Positions 31,090 through 39,771 of a stretch of DNA of 64,000 bases are shown here, one piece after another. The position numbers were made by a program, and so were the translations under genes. The DNA lies in assembly GCA_963749715.1 (NCBI GenBank), contig CAVVNR010000008.1:496001-560000 (forward strand), written 5' to 3'. The stretch is from Roseiarcus sp963749715 (GTDB taxonomy: Bacteria; Pseudomonadota; Alphaproteobacteria; Rhizobiales; Beijerinckiaceae). The notes below the pieces were generated by a model, which worked only from the letters and a program-made list of their open reading frames with translations, had not been told where the DNA came from and did no database searches. Position 1 is the first letter of the stretch. Every line of letters begins with the position of its first letter.

Positions 31090-32115
31090 ATGAACGATCC
31101 TTTCGAATCCCCCGCCCCGTCTTTCGCGCTCGATTCCGACAATCCGCCGCAGGGCGCCGGCGCTGAGTACGTTCCAAACGACGCCGCGATGCTCGACGAC
31201 TATTCGCGCGTGGTCACCGGCGTCGTCGACCGCGTGGGACCGAGCGTAGTGCGCATCGACGTGAAGAAACAGGGCCGGAGCGCCGGCTCGGGCTCGGGCG
31301 TCATCATTGCGTCCGACGGCCTCGCGCTTACCAACAGCCATGTCGTCCAGGGCGGACGGCTGGTCAGTCTGACGACCCTGGAAGGCCGCGAGCTGCAGGC
31401 GCGCGTGCTCGGCGACGATCCGGACACCGATCTGGCGCTTCTCAGGGTCGAAGCCGACGTGTCGCTGCCGGCGGCGAAACTGGGGGACAGCTCGAAGCTC
31501 AGGCGCGGCCAGATCGCCATCGCCATCGGCAATCCGCTCGGCTTCGACGCGACGGTGACCACCGGGGTCGTCTCGGCGCTCGGCCGCTCGCTGCAATCGC
31601 GCACCGGGCGGATGATCGAGGACGTGGTGCAGACCGACGCGCCGCTCAACCCCGGCAATTCGGGCGGCCCGCTGGTGTCGTCCGCCGGCGAAGTGATCGG
31701 CATCAACACCGCCGTCATCATGGGCGCGCAAGGCATCTGCTTTGCGGTCGCCTCAAACACCGCGAGCTTCGTCGCCGGCGAGATCGCCCGGCACGGACGC
31801 GTGAGACGCGCCTATATCGGGGTCAGCGCGGCGCAGGCGGCGATTCCGCGCCGCATCGCGCTCCGGCTCGGCATCGAGCAGGCGACCGGGGCGCGCCTTC
31901 TCAACGTCGACCAGGCGGGGCCGGCGGCCCATGCCGGGCTATTGTCGGGCGACCTCATCATCGCCCTCGACGGCAAGCCGGTGACCAGCGTCGGCGACCT
32001 TCTGCGCGCCCTCGATGCGGAGAAGATCGATCGCACGGTCAGCGTCGATTTTCTCCGCCGCTCGGAGCAGCAGAGGGTGTGGATCGGACCGGTCGAGCGC
32101 CCGCAGGCGGCCTAG
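31090..32115 (+). CDS. trypsin-like serine protease with PDZ domain (HtrA-like), no signal peptide
   Basis: The S1C-family triad is complete: His84 in TNSHVVQGG, Asp114 in DPDTDLALL and Ser191 in NPGNSGGPL. One PDZ domain follows at about 245-325 (RRAYIGVSAAQ, then GPAAHAGLLSGDLIIALDGKPV). The chosen start ATG 31090 gives 341 residues with an acidic, polar N-terminus and neither signal peptide nor membrane helix. Unlike periplasmic DegP, it therefore looks cytoplasmic. An upstream in-frame start at 31021 adds a basic segment that is not signal-like either. It is divergent from the glycosyltransferases. Confidence 0.85.
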   Translation: MNDPFESPAPSFALDSDNPPQGAGAEYVPNDAAMLDDYSRVVTGVVDRVGPSVVRIDVKKQGRSAGSGSGVIIASDGLALTNSHVVQGGRLVSLTTLEGRELQARVLGDDPDTDLALLRVEADVSLPAAKLGDSSKLRRGQIAIAIGNPLGFDATVTTGVVSALGRSLQSRTGRMIEDVVQTDAPLNPGNSGGPLVSSAGEVIGINTAVIMGAQGICFAVASNTASFVAGEIARHGRVRRAYIGVSAAQAAIPRRIALRLGIEQATGARLLNVDQAGPAAHAGLLSGDLIIALDGKPVTSVGDLLRALDAEKIDRTVSVDFLRRSEQQRVWIGPVERPQAA

Positions 32116-32152
32116 CCGGTCCGACGTCCAAAAGCGCAAATATGCGGCGCGC

Positions 32153-32809
32153 TCAATGAGTCGCCGACTGCTTGGGCCGCACAAGCGGGCCGGGAAGAGC
32201 CCGCTCGGCGTCGTCCTCGAGCGCCTGTTCGTGATTGCGGATGAAGCGGGCGGCGAAAACCCCTCCAATCACCGCGGCGATCAGGGCCGCGACCCCGACC
32301 GGGCGCGCATAGTGCTCGAAGGCGCGGCCGAGCCAGAATCCGCCGAAGCCGAAGAGGGCGGCCCACAGGATCGCGCCCGCCGCGTTGAAGGCGAAGAAGC
32401 GTTCCCAGCTATAGCGGTTGACGCCAGCGAGAAAGGCCGCGAACGTCCTCAGCAGCGCCACGAACCGGCCGAAGAACACGATCTTGCCGCCGTGCGTAAG
32501 AAAGAGATACTGGCCGAGTTTCAGCCGCTTTTCGTTTAAGCTGACATAGCGCCCGTAACGGTAGGCGATCGGAAAGCCAAACTCGCGCCCGATCCAATAG
32601 CCGCAAGCGCCGCCGATGACCGCGCCCGCGGCGGCGGCGGCGATAACGCCATAGATATTGAGCTTCCCTTCGCCGGCGACGATGGCTGCCGCCACCAGCG
32701 CGGTTTCGCCGGGTATGGGAACGCCCAGACTTTCCATGCCAACAACGGCAAGCACCGCGAAGTATCCGTAGGTCGCTATCGCTTCCTGCAGGCGTTGCGC
32801 TAGATCCAT
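32153..32809 (-). CDS. DedA family membrane protein
   Basis: DedA proteins are inner-membrane proteins linked to lipid carrier flipping and envelope homeostasis. This 218-residue member has the family N-terminus (VVGMESLGVPIPGETALVAA), the GYWIGREFG helix with glycines, the amphipathic GGKIVFFGRFVALLRTFAAFLAG block with conserved arginines, and two C-terminal helices. It is convergent with the protease gene (38 bases between the ends) and begins immediately after the stop of the phasin-like gene on the same strand. Confidence 0.88.
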   Translation of the reverse strand: MDLAQRLQEAIATYGYFAVLAVVGMESLGVPIPGETALVAAAIVAGEGKLNIYGVIAAAAAGAVIGGACGYWIGREFGFPIAYRYGRYVSLNEKRLKLGQYLFLTHGGKIVFFGRFVALLRTFAAFLAGVNRYSWERFFAFNAAGAILWAALFGFGGFWLGRAFEHYARPVGVAALIAAVIGGVFAARFIRNHEQALEDDAERALPGPLVRPKQSATH

Positions 32810-32810
32810 C

Positions 32811-33179
32811 TCAAGGGAACGCCTTGGCTCCGGTCAAGCGTCGCGCGTTGGCGCGCACCTTCCGCCGGGCGGGTCCCGCGGCGGCCACGGCGATGCCAGT
32901 GAGGCCGGTCGAGACGTCGAGAGCCGTGCGAACGCCGCCGAACGCCGCCTTGATCAGAAACGCGCTCCATGCCGCCTGCGCGGCGAAAGCGCCCTCGACG
33001 GCCGCGTCGACCTTCTCCTGCACCATGAGCTGCGCTTCGCGCGCCTTCTCGGACGGCCCGCCGAGGGGCGCGAGCAGGCCTTGAGTTCGAGCGGCGATGG
33101 TCAGCGCAGCGTCGACCCCCGCCTGGGCGTTGGCCTTGGCGATGGCGAAAGAACGCGTCGTCAGACGTCGCGACACCAT
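32811..33179 (-). CDS. phasin-like alanine-rich protein
   Basis: The 122-residue protein starts at ATG 33179 behind GAGGGGGC. It is Ala-rich and helical with the pattern of phasin-family proteins: basic N-terminus, amphipathic helices (SFAIAKANAQAGVDAALTIAARTQ, shown in part), a VQEKVDAAVEGAFAAQAAW segment and a basic tail RRKVRANARRLTG. Phasins coat polyhydroxyalkanoate granules and a separate, clearer phasin lies at 48805. The stop falls one base before the dedA start, so the two are likely co-transcribed. The phasin assignment is by pattern only. Confidence 0.55.
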   Translation of the reverse strand: MVSRRLTTRSFAIAKANAQAGVDAALTIAARTQGLLAPLGGPSEKAREAQLMVQEKVDAAVEGAFAAQAAWSAFLIKAAFGGVRTALDVSTGLTGIAVAAAGPARRKVRANARRLTGAKAFP

Positions 33180-33290
33180 GAAGCCCCCTCGTTGCTCAAC
33201 GCCCGCGGAATGAGCCCGGCCGCACAACATGGGGGAAGTTGGGGCGTGCGGCAAGCCCAGGGCGCCTGCGACTTTTGGACGCCGTCGCGG

Positions 33291-33743
33291 TCATCCCAGC
33301 GGTTCGATGCGGTATTGAATGAAGCCGGTGCGCTCAGCCACCGCGTCGTAGAGCCTGCGCGCAACCGCGTTCGTCTCGTGGGTGTTCCAGAACACCCGCG
33401 CCGCCCCGGCCTCCTTGGCCGCGCCGACGACGGCGCCGATCAGCGCGCGCCCGACCCCGCGGCCCCTGTTGTCTTCGTCCACGTAGAGATCCTGGAGATA
33501 GCATTGCGGGTCGAGGAGCCAGGTGCTGCGTTGAAAGAGGTAATGGGAAAAGCCGATCAGCTTATCGTCGCGCTCCGCGACCACCGCATGCACCGGCTCG
33601 AGGGCATCGAAAATGCGCGCCCAGGTCGCGTCCGTGACCTCGTCGCTCTCTGGAGCTTGATAGAATTTCAGATAGGCGCTCCACAGCGGCGCCCACCGGT
33701 CGTGATCCGCGCGCCTGATCGTCCGCACTTTGAACTCCGGCAA
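33291..33743 (-). CDS. GNAT family N-acetyltransferase
   Basis: The GNAT signature is clear: strand LQDLYVDEDNRGRGVGRALIGAVVGAAKE (the R/Q-x-x-G-x-G/A acetyl-CoA loop is RGRGVGRA), followed by FWNTHETNAVARRLYDAV. The chosen start is TTG 33743 because GGAGGG stands seven bases ahead, giving 150 residues, the usual length. A TTG at 33836 would add an unsupported basic extension. The acceptor substrate is unknown. It is divergent from the DUF423 gene. Confidence 0.82.
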   Translation of the reverse strand: MPEFKVRTIRRADHDRWAPLWSAYLKFYQAPESDEVTDATWARIFDALEPVHAVVAERDDKLIGFSHYLFQRSTWLLDPQCYLQDLYVDEDNRGRGVGRALIGAVVGAAKEAGAARVFWNTHETNAVARRLYDAVAERTGFIQYRIEPLG

Positions 33744-33886
33744 AATCGCCCTCCCCGCCAGTCGCCCGGACCGCGGCAAAATCGCGCGGCGCGGAAGGAT
33801 CGAGGGTTCGCGGCGTCTTGACAAGCGCGCGCTCAAGGGCAGTCCTTTGCGGGCGCCGACCGACCACGTCCGTTACGGAGCCAGAA

Positions 33887-34264
33887 GTGGACCGCTCGCC
33901 CCTCATTCTTGCCGGCCTTGCTGCGCTCATGGGCGCGGGCGGCGTTGGGCTTGCGGCGGCCGGCGTCCACGCGAGCGGCGGCGAGCTCGCGGAGCGAGGC
34001 GCTCTGTTTCTCCTGTTGCACGCGGCGGCGGCGCTCGCGATCGCCGCGCACGCCCGCGTCGCGACGGCGCCGGGACGCGCGCTCGTCATTGTCGGCTTTG
34101 CGATGGCGGCGGGGGCGGCGCTGTTTTCGGCCGAGCTGGCCGCGCGCGCGTTCACCGGGGAGCGCATTTTTCCCTTCGCCGCCCCAATCGGCGGCACGAC
34201 GATGATACTGTCCTGGGTGGCCCTGGCGATCGTGTTCGCAGCCTCGGCTCGGCGCGAGCATTGA
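33887..34264 (+). CDS. DUF423-type small integral membrane protein
   Basis: The product, read from GTG 33887 behind GGAG, has 125 residues and four hydrophobic helices. Features fit the DUF423 family: LAALMGAGGVGLAAAGVHA in the first helix, a central LLHAAAALAIAAHARV with the His, and PIGGTTMILSWVALAI near the end, similar to the PxGG..xxLGW motif. Function unknown; the protein should sit in the inner membrane. The upstream in-frame extension to 33818 lacks a ribosome site. Confidence 0.75.
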   Translation: MDRSPLILAGLAALMGAGGVGLAAAGVHASGGELAERGALFLLLHAAAALAIAAHARVATAPGRALVIVGFAMAAGAALFSAELAARAFTGERIFPFAAPIGGTTMILSWVALAIVFAASARREH

Positions 34265-34457
34265 TCGTTTGCGAGAGGCGCAAGCGGCTCGCCCAACGCG
34301 CTCGGCGCGACGTCCGGCGACTTTCGACTGCGCGGAATAGCCGCCGCCGCTCAACGCATTGTGAACGGAAGTTCCCTTAAATTATTGACTTCGCCGGCCT
34401 AGAATCCTAGCCCTTGCGCTCGGCTGTCGAGTTTTAGGGCGCATTGAGGAGGACGTC

Positions 34458-34859
34458 ATGCCATTCGACGTGAGCCGCGGCGCAGTCGCGTCCGTCGCTG
34501 GCGGGTCGATCGCGACCTTGCTTGCGAGCGCATCGCTCATCGCCGTTTTGACCCTCGGCGCGCCGGGGCAGGCGCTGGCCGCCTGCGGCGGGACCCACCT
34601 CTCCGCCGGCGGCGGGGGAGGCGGGGTTCATAACCCCTCTTCCGGCGGCGGCGTCCACACCGGCGTCAGCGCGCCCCATGCATCGGGCGGATCGGGCGGC
34701 TGCCCGAACGTCGTCATGGGCAACGGGATTCACGCCCCGACTCCCAGCATCGGACATGTTGACTTGGCCGGCGTTCACCCGTTGACCCACAATTCGGGCA
34801 ATGGAGCCCATACGCACTACGCCAGCGCCCTCGCCGGAACGCACGTTCGACGTCACTAG
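34458..34859 (+). CDS. secreted Gly/His-rich protein with repeated G-x-H motifs
   Basis: The 133-residue protein starts at ATG 34458 behind GAGGAGG. Residues 1-42 form a signal peptide ending AALA..A (GQALAACGG). The mature part is low-complexity, rich in Gly, Ser, His and Pro, with recurrent Gly-x-His units (GVHNP, GVHTG, GIHAP, GVHPL, GAHTHY, GTHV) and only two Cys. Such spaced histidines could bind copper, zinc or nickel in the periplasm, or the protein may be structural; neither is established. It ends 34 bases before the convergent adenine deaminase gene. Confidence 0.6.
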   Translation: MPFDVSRGAVASVAGGSIATLLASASLIAVLTLGAPGQALAACGGTHLSAGGGGGGVHNPSSGGGVHTGVSAPHASGGSGGCPNVVMGNGIHAPTPSIGHVDLAGVHPLTHNSGNGAHTHYASALAGTHVRRH

Positions 34860-34893
34860 GCTCGCGGTCTCCGGCTCCCCGTTCAACGGGCGT

Positions 34894-36537
34894 CTAATCG
34901 CGCACGAACTCGAACCTGTCGACATCGACCAGCCCCATGTCGGTGATCTTGAGGTGCGGGATCACCGGCAGAGGCAGGAAGGCCACCTGCAGGAACGGCT
35001 CGGCGAGGGTCACCCCCAGGCCTTTCGCGCTTGCGCGCAATGGAACCAGCGCCACGCGCACCTCCTCGAAGCTCTTGAGGCTCATCAGTCCCGCCACCGG
35101 AAGCGGCAGTTCCGCGACCACTTTGCCGTCGCGCGCCACGGCGAAGCCGCCCTCGATTTCACCCAGCCGGTTGACCGCCGCCGCCATGTCGGCCTCGTCG
35201 ACGCCGACGACGCACAGGTTGTGGCTGTCATGGCCGACCGATGAGGCGATCGCGCCGCGCTTCATCCCGAAGCCCTTGACGAAGGCGGTCGCCCGGTTGT
35301 CGTTGACGCCGTGGCGGGCGACGACCGAGACCTTGACCACATCCTGTCCGAGATCGACGCCGCGCTCGCCGTTCTCGAACGGCAGCGTCACGGCCACGCG
35401 GTCGGTGATGATCTTGCCCGGAATAACGCCAATGGCTTGGGTCGACGGCCCCTGCCCGCGGGCGACGAAATCGGCCGGCTCGACCCGCCTTGCTTTCACG
35501 CTTCTCCGCCCGACCGGCTCGATGGCGCCGCGCGCGCCGAACAGCGCGTCGTTCACCACCCGCCCGCCCGCCATCGCCATCGAGACGGCGCAGTGCTCGA
35601 GATCGTCGATGACGACGAGATCGGCGCGCCAGCCGGGCGCAATGAGGCCTCGGTCGCGCAGACCGAAGATGCGAGCGGCCGAGATCGACGCCGCGCGGTA
35701 GGCCGCGAGCGGCGGCGCGCCGAGCTTGATCGCGGTGCGGATCATGAAGTCGAGATGGCCTTCCTCCGCAATGTCGAGCGGATTGCGGTCGTCGGTGCAG
35801 AAGGCGATGAACGGCGAATTGCGCTCGGTGATAACGGGGCTAAGCGCGTGCAAGTCCTTGCACACCGAGCCTTCGCGGATCAGGAGCTGCATGCCCTTGG
35901 CCAGCTTCTCGCTCGCTTCGGGAAGGTTGGTGACCTCGTGGTCGGTGCGCACGCCAGCGCTTAAGTACCCGTTAAGGGCCAAGCCGCTGAGAAGCGGGCT
36001 GTGGCCGTCGATCGGCCGGGTCTGGAACGCCGCGAGCTTGGCGAGGCAGGCGGGATCGCGCGCCAAGACGCCGGGAAAGTTCATGAATTCGGCTAAGCCC
36101 AGCACCTTGGGATGATCGGCGAACGGCAGGAGATCGGCGGCCTCTAGCCGCGCGCCCGAAGTCTCGAGCGCCGTCGCCGGCACGCAGCTCGAAAGCTGGA
36201 TACGCAGGTCCATCGCCATCAGCATCGCGGCGTCGAGGAAGTAGCGTAAACCCGGCTGGCCGAGCACGTTGGCGATCTCGTGCGGATCGCAGATCGACGT
36301 GGTCACGCCGTGGGCGAGCACGCAGCGGTCGAATTCGAGCGGAGTTAAGAGCGAGCTCTCGACGTGGCAGTGGGTGTCGATGAACCCGGGAACTAGGACC
36401 TTGCCGCTGACGTCGATCTCGCGTTCGCCTCGGTATTCGCCGAGCGTTCCGACGATCCGGTCGCCCATGATCGCAACATCGCTCTTCAACAGCTCGCCGC
36501 CGACGAGATCGAAGATCCGGCCGCCTTTCAGCACCAC
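34894..36537 (-). CDS. ade: adenine deaminase; N-terminus probably extends to 36641 across a frameshift
   Basis: Ade converts adenine to hypoxanthine. It is an amidohydrolase with the metal motif PGFIDTHCHVESSLLTP, the CDPHEIANVLG segment, the CTDDRNPLDI block, and the C-terminal GHDSHNLCVVG and PLPVAGLMS segments characteristic of the Ade family. The longest open frame starts at GTG 36537 (547 aa) with no convincing ribosome site. Upstream the same frame still reads HRLLSRAIEQGQGLDRADV, which belongs to the protein. One extra base in the GGG at 36618-36620 would join it to an ATG at 36641 (MRRVFISP). The catalytic part is intact. Confidence 0.88.
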   Translation of the reverse strand: MVLKGGRIFDLVGGELLKSDVAIMGDRIVGTLGEYRGEREIDVSGKVLVPGFIDTHCHVESSLLTPLEFDRCVLAHGVTTSICDPHEIANVLGQPGLRYFLDAAMLMAMDLRIQLSSCVPATALETSGARLEAADLLPFADHPKVLGLAEFMNFPGVLARDPACLAKLAAFQTRPIDGHSPLLSGLALNGYLSAGVRTDHEVTNLPEASEKLAKGMQLLIREGSVCKDLHALSPVITERNSPFIAFCTDDRNPLDIAEEGHLDFMIRTAIKLGAPPLAAYRAASISAARIFGLRDRGLIAPGWRADLVVIDDLEHCAVSMAMAGGRVVNDALFGARGAIEPVGRRSVKARRVEPADFVARGQGPSTQAIGVIPGKIITDRVAVTLPFENGERGVDLGQDVVKVSVVARHGVNDNRATAFVKGFGMKRGAIASSVGHDSHNLCVVGVDEADMAAAVNRLGEIEGGFAVARDGKVVAELPLPVAGLMSLKSFEEVRVALVPLRASAKGLGVTLAEPFLQVAFLPLPVIPHLKITDMGLVDVDRFEFVRD

Positions 36538-36767
36538 GTCCGCCCGATCGAGCCCCTGCCCCTGCTCGATCGCGCGAGAGAGTAAGCGATGGCGTCGCTC
36601 ATGAATGGCCTCGGTCAGGGAGAGATGAAAACTCGGCGCATTGTCTCAGGCTTGCTGAGCCCGCTCAAGCGGGGTTTCGGGCCGCTCGCGAGCGAGCTTG
36701 GGCTCGCTTCCGCCTGAAGGACGACCTCGGCTTTGACGCCGCCCGCCGAATCGGCGTCTCGTCGGCC

Positions 36768-37623
36768 ATGCTCGCCCCGATCCTTTCCATTCAGTCGCAT
36801 GTCGTCTACGGGCACGTCGGCAATTCCGCGGCGGTGTTTCCGTTGCAGCGGCTCAGGCGCGAGGTCTGGCCGCTGATGACGGTCGAGTTCTCGAGCCACA
36901 CCGGCTACGCCGGCTGGCGCGGCCGCGCCTTCGACGCCGGCCTGATCGACGAGTGCGTCGCCGGGCTTGAGGCGATCGGCGTGCTCTCGCGCTGCGCCGG
37001 GCTCTTGACCGGCTATCTCGGCAAACCGGAAATCGGCGACGCGGTCTTGCGCGCCCTTGCGGCGCTTCGCGCCGCCAATGGCGAAGCGGCCTACGCCTGC
37101 GATCCGGTGATCGGCGACGTCGGACGCGGCTCTTATGTCGCTGCCGGCGTCGGCGAATTCTTCCGCGACCGCGCGCTGCCGCGTCGCGACCGTCGCCACG
37201 CCCAACGCCTTCGAGCTCGAATGGCTGACCGGCGAGCGCGCCCACGATTTGCGGACGGCGCGCGAGGCGGTCGCCGCGCTGCGCCGGCTAGGGCCACGCG
37301 TCGTCGTGGCGAAATCGCTTGCGCTCGACGACACGCCGGCGGACGCGCTCGACATGCTGGCCGGAGACGAAGCCGGTTTCTGGCGCTTGCGGACGCCGAA
37401 GCTGCCGATTGCGGTCAACGGCGCCGGCGACCTGTTCGCGGCGTTGTTCTTTCATCATTGGCTCGAAACGCGCACGACGCCCGAAGCGCTGTCGCGTGCG
37501 GCGTCATCGGTTCACGCAGTCGTCGCCGCCACCGCGGCGGCAGGCTCGCGCGAACTCATGCTTGTGGCCGCGCAGGACGAAATCGTCCGGCCTTCTCGGC
37601 TCTTTGCCCCCGAGCCAGTCTAA
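36768..37623 (+). CDS. pdxY: pyridoxal kinase, with a frameshift near 37181
   Basis: PdxY phosphorylates pyridoxal in the B6 salvage pathway. From ATG 36768 the N-terminus LSIQSHVVYGHVGNSAAVFPL is typical, followed by SSHTGYAGWRG, TGYLG and CDPVIGDVGRGSYV. The frame breaks after FFRDRALP at about 37181 and resumes one frame over as VATVATPNAFELEWLTGE, then VVVAKSLALDD and the anion-hole motif VNGAGDLFAALFF near the end. Removing one base from CCGC at 37179-37182 gives one protein of about 284 residues, the normal length. Unlike most insertions here, this one is not at a GANTC site. Confidence 0.88.
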
Positions 37624-37710
37624 AACCGGCGCACATTTACTTTTTTCGCACATCGGCGCATGAGTGAGCGAAGTTTAGTGTACAATGCGACGGGTGAAAG
37701 GGGACTGTTC

Positions 37711-38079
37711 ATGACACATCCGGTCAGTCTTTTGGGGACCCTAACGCTCGGGATCGTCCTCGCATGGTCATGCGCCGAAGCGCAGACGGCTCCTCGCCAC
37801 GCGCAGCATCCGGCCCCAACTGGTCATCAGATTATCGTTCGTAAGGGCGTCGAACCGTGGCTGACCCTCGGAACGTGGGCGCCCGTCGGCTCACTCAACG
37901 GCTATGTTGGCGACACCTTCAGGCCGCCGCAACGCAACGTGGTTCAGGGAACGGTAGCCGCTGGGCCGGGCTGGAATTCGAATCGGTTGCCAAACCAATA
38001 TTCCCTCCCCCAATCGAATAGGCCGCTGCTTATTGTCTCCTGGCCCGGGTCGGGTGACCCGCTGCTCTCGTTGTATTGA
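37711..38079 (+). CDS. small secreted protein of unknown function
   Basis: Read from ATG 37711 (ribosome site AAAGGGGAC), the 122-residue product has a signal peptide of about 24 residues ending in CAEAQT. The mature part is rich in Pro, Asn, Gly and Trp with few charged residues (for example WLTLGTWAPVGSLNGYVGDTF), suggesting an exported beta-rich or unstructured protein. An earlier in-frame start at 37660 would destroy the signal peptide pattern. It stands alone between pdxY and the PhzF gene. No family was recognised. Confidence 0.6.
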   Translation: MTHPVSLLGTLTLGIVLAWSCAEAQTAPRHAQHPAPTGHQIIVRKGVEPWLTLGTWAPVGSLNGYVGDTFRPPQRNVVQGTVAAGPGWNSNRLPNQYSLPQSNRPLLIVSWPGSGDPLLSLY

Positions 38080-38137
38080 CGAGGCCCGCCAGGGCGCGCG
38101 AGGAGTCGCCGGCCGGCGGCTTCGGGATCCTCGGTTC

Positions 38138-39040
38138 ATGGCGCGCCGGTTTCACACCCTAGATGTGTTCACCGAGACGGCGCTCGCTGGCAATCCCCTC
38201 GCCGTCGTGCTCGACGCCGACGGGCTCGACGACCCCCGGATGCAGGCGATCGCCGCGGAATTCAACCTTTCCGAGACCGTTTTCGTGTTCGAGCCCAGGA
38301 ACCCGATCAACACCGCGCGCGCGAGAATCTTCACCCCCAAGCGCGAATTGCCGTTCGCCGGTCACCCCACGGTCGGAACGGCGGCTCTCATCGCCCACCA
38401 GCGGGCCGGCGATCTGCTCGCCGCCCAGGACATCCGGATCGTGCTGGAGGAAGCCGTCGGCGATGTTGTCTGCACCGCCCGCCATCGCCGGGGCCAGGCG
38501 CTCGCCGCCTATTTCGAGCTGCCGAAGCTGCCCGAGCGGCTCGAAAGCAAGCCGCCGTCCAAGGCGGAGATCGCCGCGGGCCTCGGGCTCGAGCCCGGGG
38601 ACATCGGTTTCGACGCGCATGAGCCGAGCCTCTATAGCGCCGGCGCGCCCTATCTGTTCATTCCGGTCCGCTCGCTCGACGCGATCGGCCGCGCCGCGCC
38701 CGCCGCCATGGCCTGGGCCGCCAAGGACGGCCCCGCAGCCTTTCTCTACACCCGCGAGGTCGCGCGCGAAGGGTCCGCCTATCACGCGCGCATGTTCGCC
38801 CCGGCGTGGGGCGTGACCGAGGATCCGGCGACCGGCAGCGCCGCCGCCGCCCTCGCCGGGGTCGTTCAGGCATTCGACCGCCCGAGCGACGGCGAGCACA
38901 TGCTCACCATCGAGCAGGGCTTCGAGATGGGCCGGCCGAGCCTGATAGCGCTCGGCCTTACGATCGAGGGCGGCGCGCTTGCCGCCGCAACCATCGGCGG
39001 CTCGGTCGTCATCGTCTCCGCCGGCTCGCTCGACCTTTGA
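38138..39040 (+). CDS. PhzF family isomerase/epimerase-like protein
   Basis: The 300-residue protein has the PhzF fold pattern. The N-terminus FHTLDVFTETALAGNPLAVVLDA, the catalytic Glu in EFNLSETVFVF (about residue 47), TPKRELPFAGHPTVGTAAL, and in the second half the mirror motif MFAPAWGVTEDPATGSAAAALAG. PhzF itself isomerises dihydro-hydroxyanthranilate in phenazine synthesis, but most family members have unknown substrates and no phenazine genes are present here. The start ATG is 38138. It overlaps the Nudix gene by four bases (TTGA). Confidence 0.88.
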   Translation: MARRFHTLDVFTETALAGNPLAVVLDADGLDDPRMQAIAAEFNLSETVFVFEPRNPINTARARIFTPKRELPFAGHPTVGTAALIAHQRAGDLLAAQDIRIVLEEAVGDVVCTARHRRGQALAAYFELPKLPERLESKPPSKAEIAAGLGLEPGDIGFDAHEPSLYSAGAPYLFIPVRSLDAIGRAAPAAMAWAAKDGPAAFLYTREVAREGSAYHARMFAPAWGVTEDPATGSAAAALAGVVQAFDRPSDGEHMLTIEQGFEMGRPSLIALGLTIEGGALAAATIGGSVVIVSAGSLDL

Positions 39041-39771
39041 GCGACGCGGCGCACCTGCTCGAGATCGGCGAGCTCGACCTCCTGTTCGAGCCGGCGCAAT
39101 GGGCGTTCGCCGAACGCCGCGCCGCGAGCATCGCGGCGCATTGGGCGCGCTTGAGGAGGGCGAAGCCTTCGCTGTTCAACGGGCGGGTGCTGCTTCTCGG
39201 CCGGCGCGTGATCGAAACCGGCCCGGACGGCGCGCTTACGCTCAAGGGGGTCTATTTCGAGACCGACTATGCCGATTACCTCGCCTGGGTTGAATTCGGC
39301 TATCCCGGCGAGCCGGTCGACAATTGCTTCTCGATGGCCGCGCTCCGCGGGGCCGACGGGGCCTTCCTGCTCGGGGAAATGTCCCTTCACACCTTCAACG
39401 CCGGGCAGATTTATTTTCCCGCCGGGACGCCTGACCCGACCGACGTTTTTGACGGAAGGGTCGATCTCGAGGCCAGCGTTCGGCGCGAGCTGTTCGAGGA
39501 GACTGGGGTCGACGCCGGGGAAACCGCGATCGCGCCCGGCTGGACGCTCGTGTTCGCGCCCCAGCGCATCGCCTGCATGAAGCTGATGACGCTCGCGGTC
39601 CCCGCGGCGCTGGCCAAGGCGCGCATCGACGCCCTTCTCGCGAGCGATCCTCACGCCGAGTTCTCGCGCATGCATATCGTGCGCGGCCCGCGTGACATCG
39701 ATGAGGCGCGGGTGCCGGTTTTCGTCGCCGAGTATCTGCGCGAGGCGTTCGCTCAGAGGTCGGTCGGATAA
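39037..39771 (+). CDS. Nudix-like hydrolase with a non-canonical Nudix box
   Basis: The reading frame begins at TTG 39037, overlapping the PhzF stop, and gives 244 residues. The catalytic helix is recognisable as VRRELFEETGVD (REL..EETG), but the usual Gly-x5-Glu-x7 spacing before it is altered to DGRVDLEASVRRE. The 80 residues before it carry NGRVLLLGRR and an SMAALRGADGAFLLGEMS strand pair. Nudix enzymes hydrolyse nucleoside diphosphate derivatives; the substrate here is unknown. The last 19 bases overlap the convergent lipoprotein gene. Confidence 0.7.
   Translation: MSDAAHLLEIGELDLLFEPAQWAFAERRAASIAAHWARLRRAKPSLFNGRVLLLGRRVIETGPDGALTLKGVYFETDYADYLAWVEFGYPGEPVDNCFSMAALRGADGAFLLGEMSLHTFNAGQIYFPAGTPDPTDVFDGRVDLEASVRRELFEETGVDAGETAIAPGWTLVFAPQRIACMKLMTLAVPAALAKARIDALLASDPHAEFSRMHIVRGPRDIDEARVPVFVAEYLREAFAQRSVG

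Noticed and set aside
37141..37200. pdxY frameshift as another GANTC-site insertion (GAATTC at 37155-37160)
   Set aside because: Correcting there would replace the good family match FFRDRALP with an unrelated sequence; the insertion fits best at 37179-37182.
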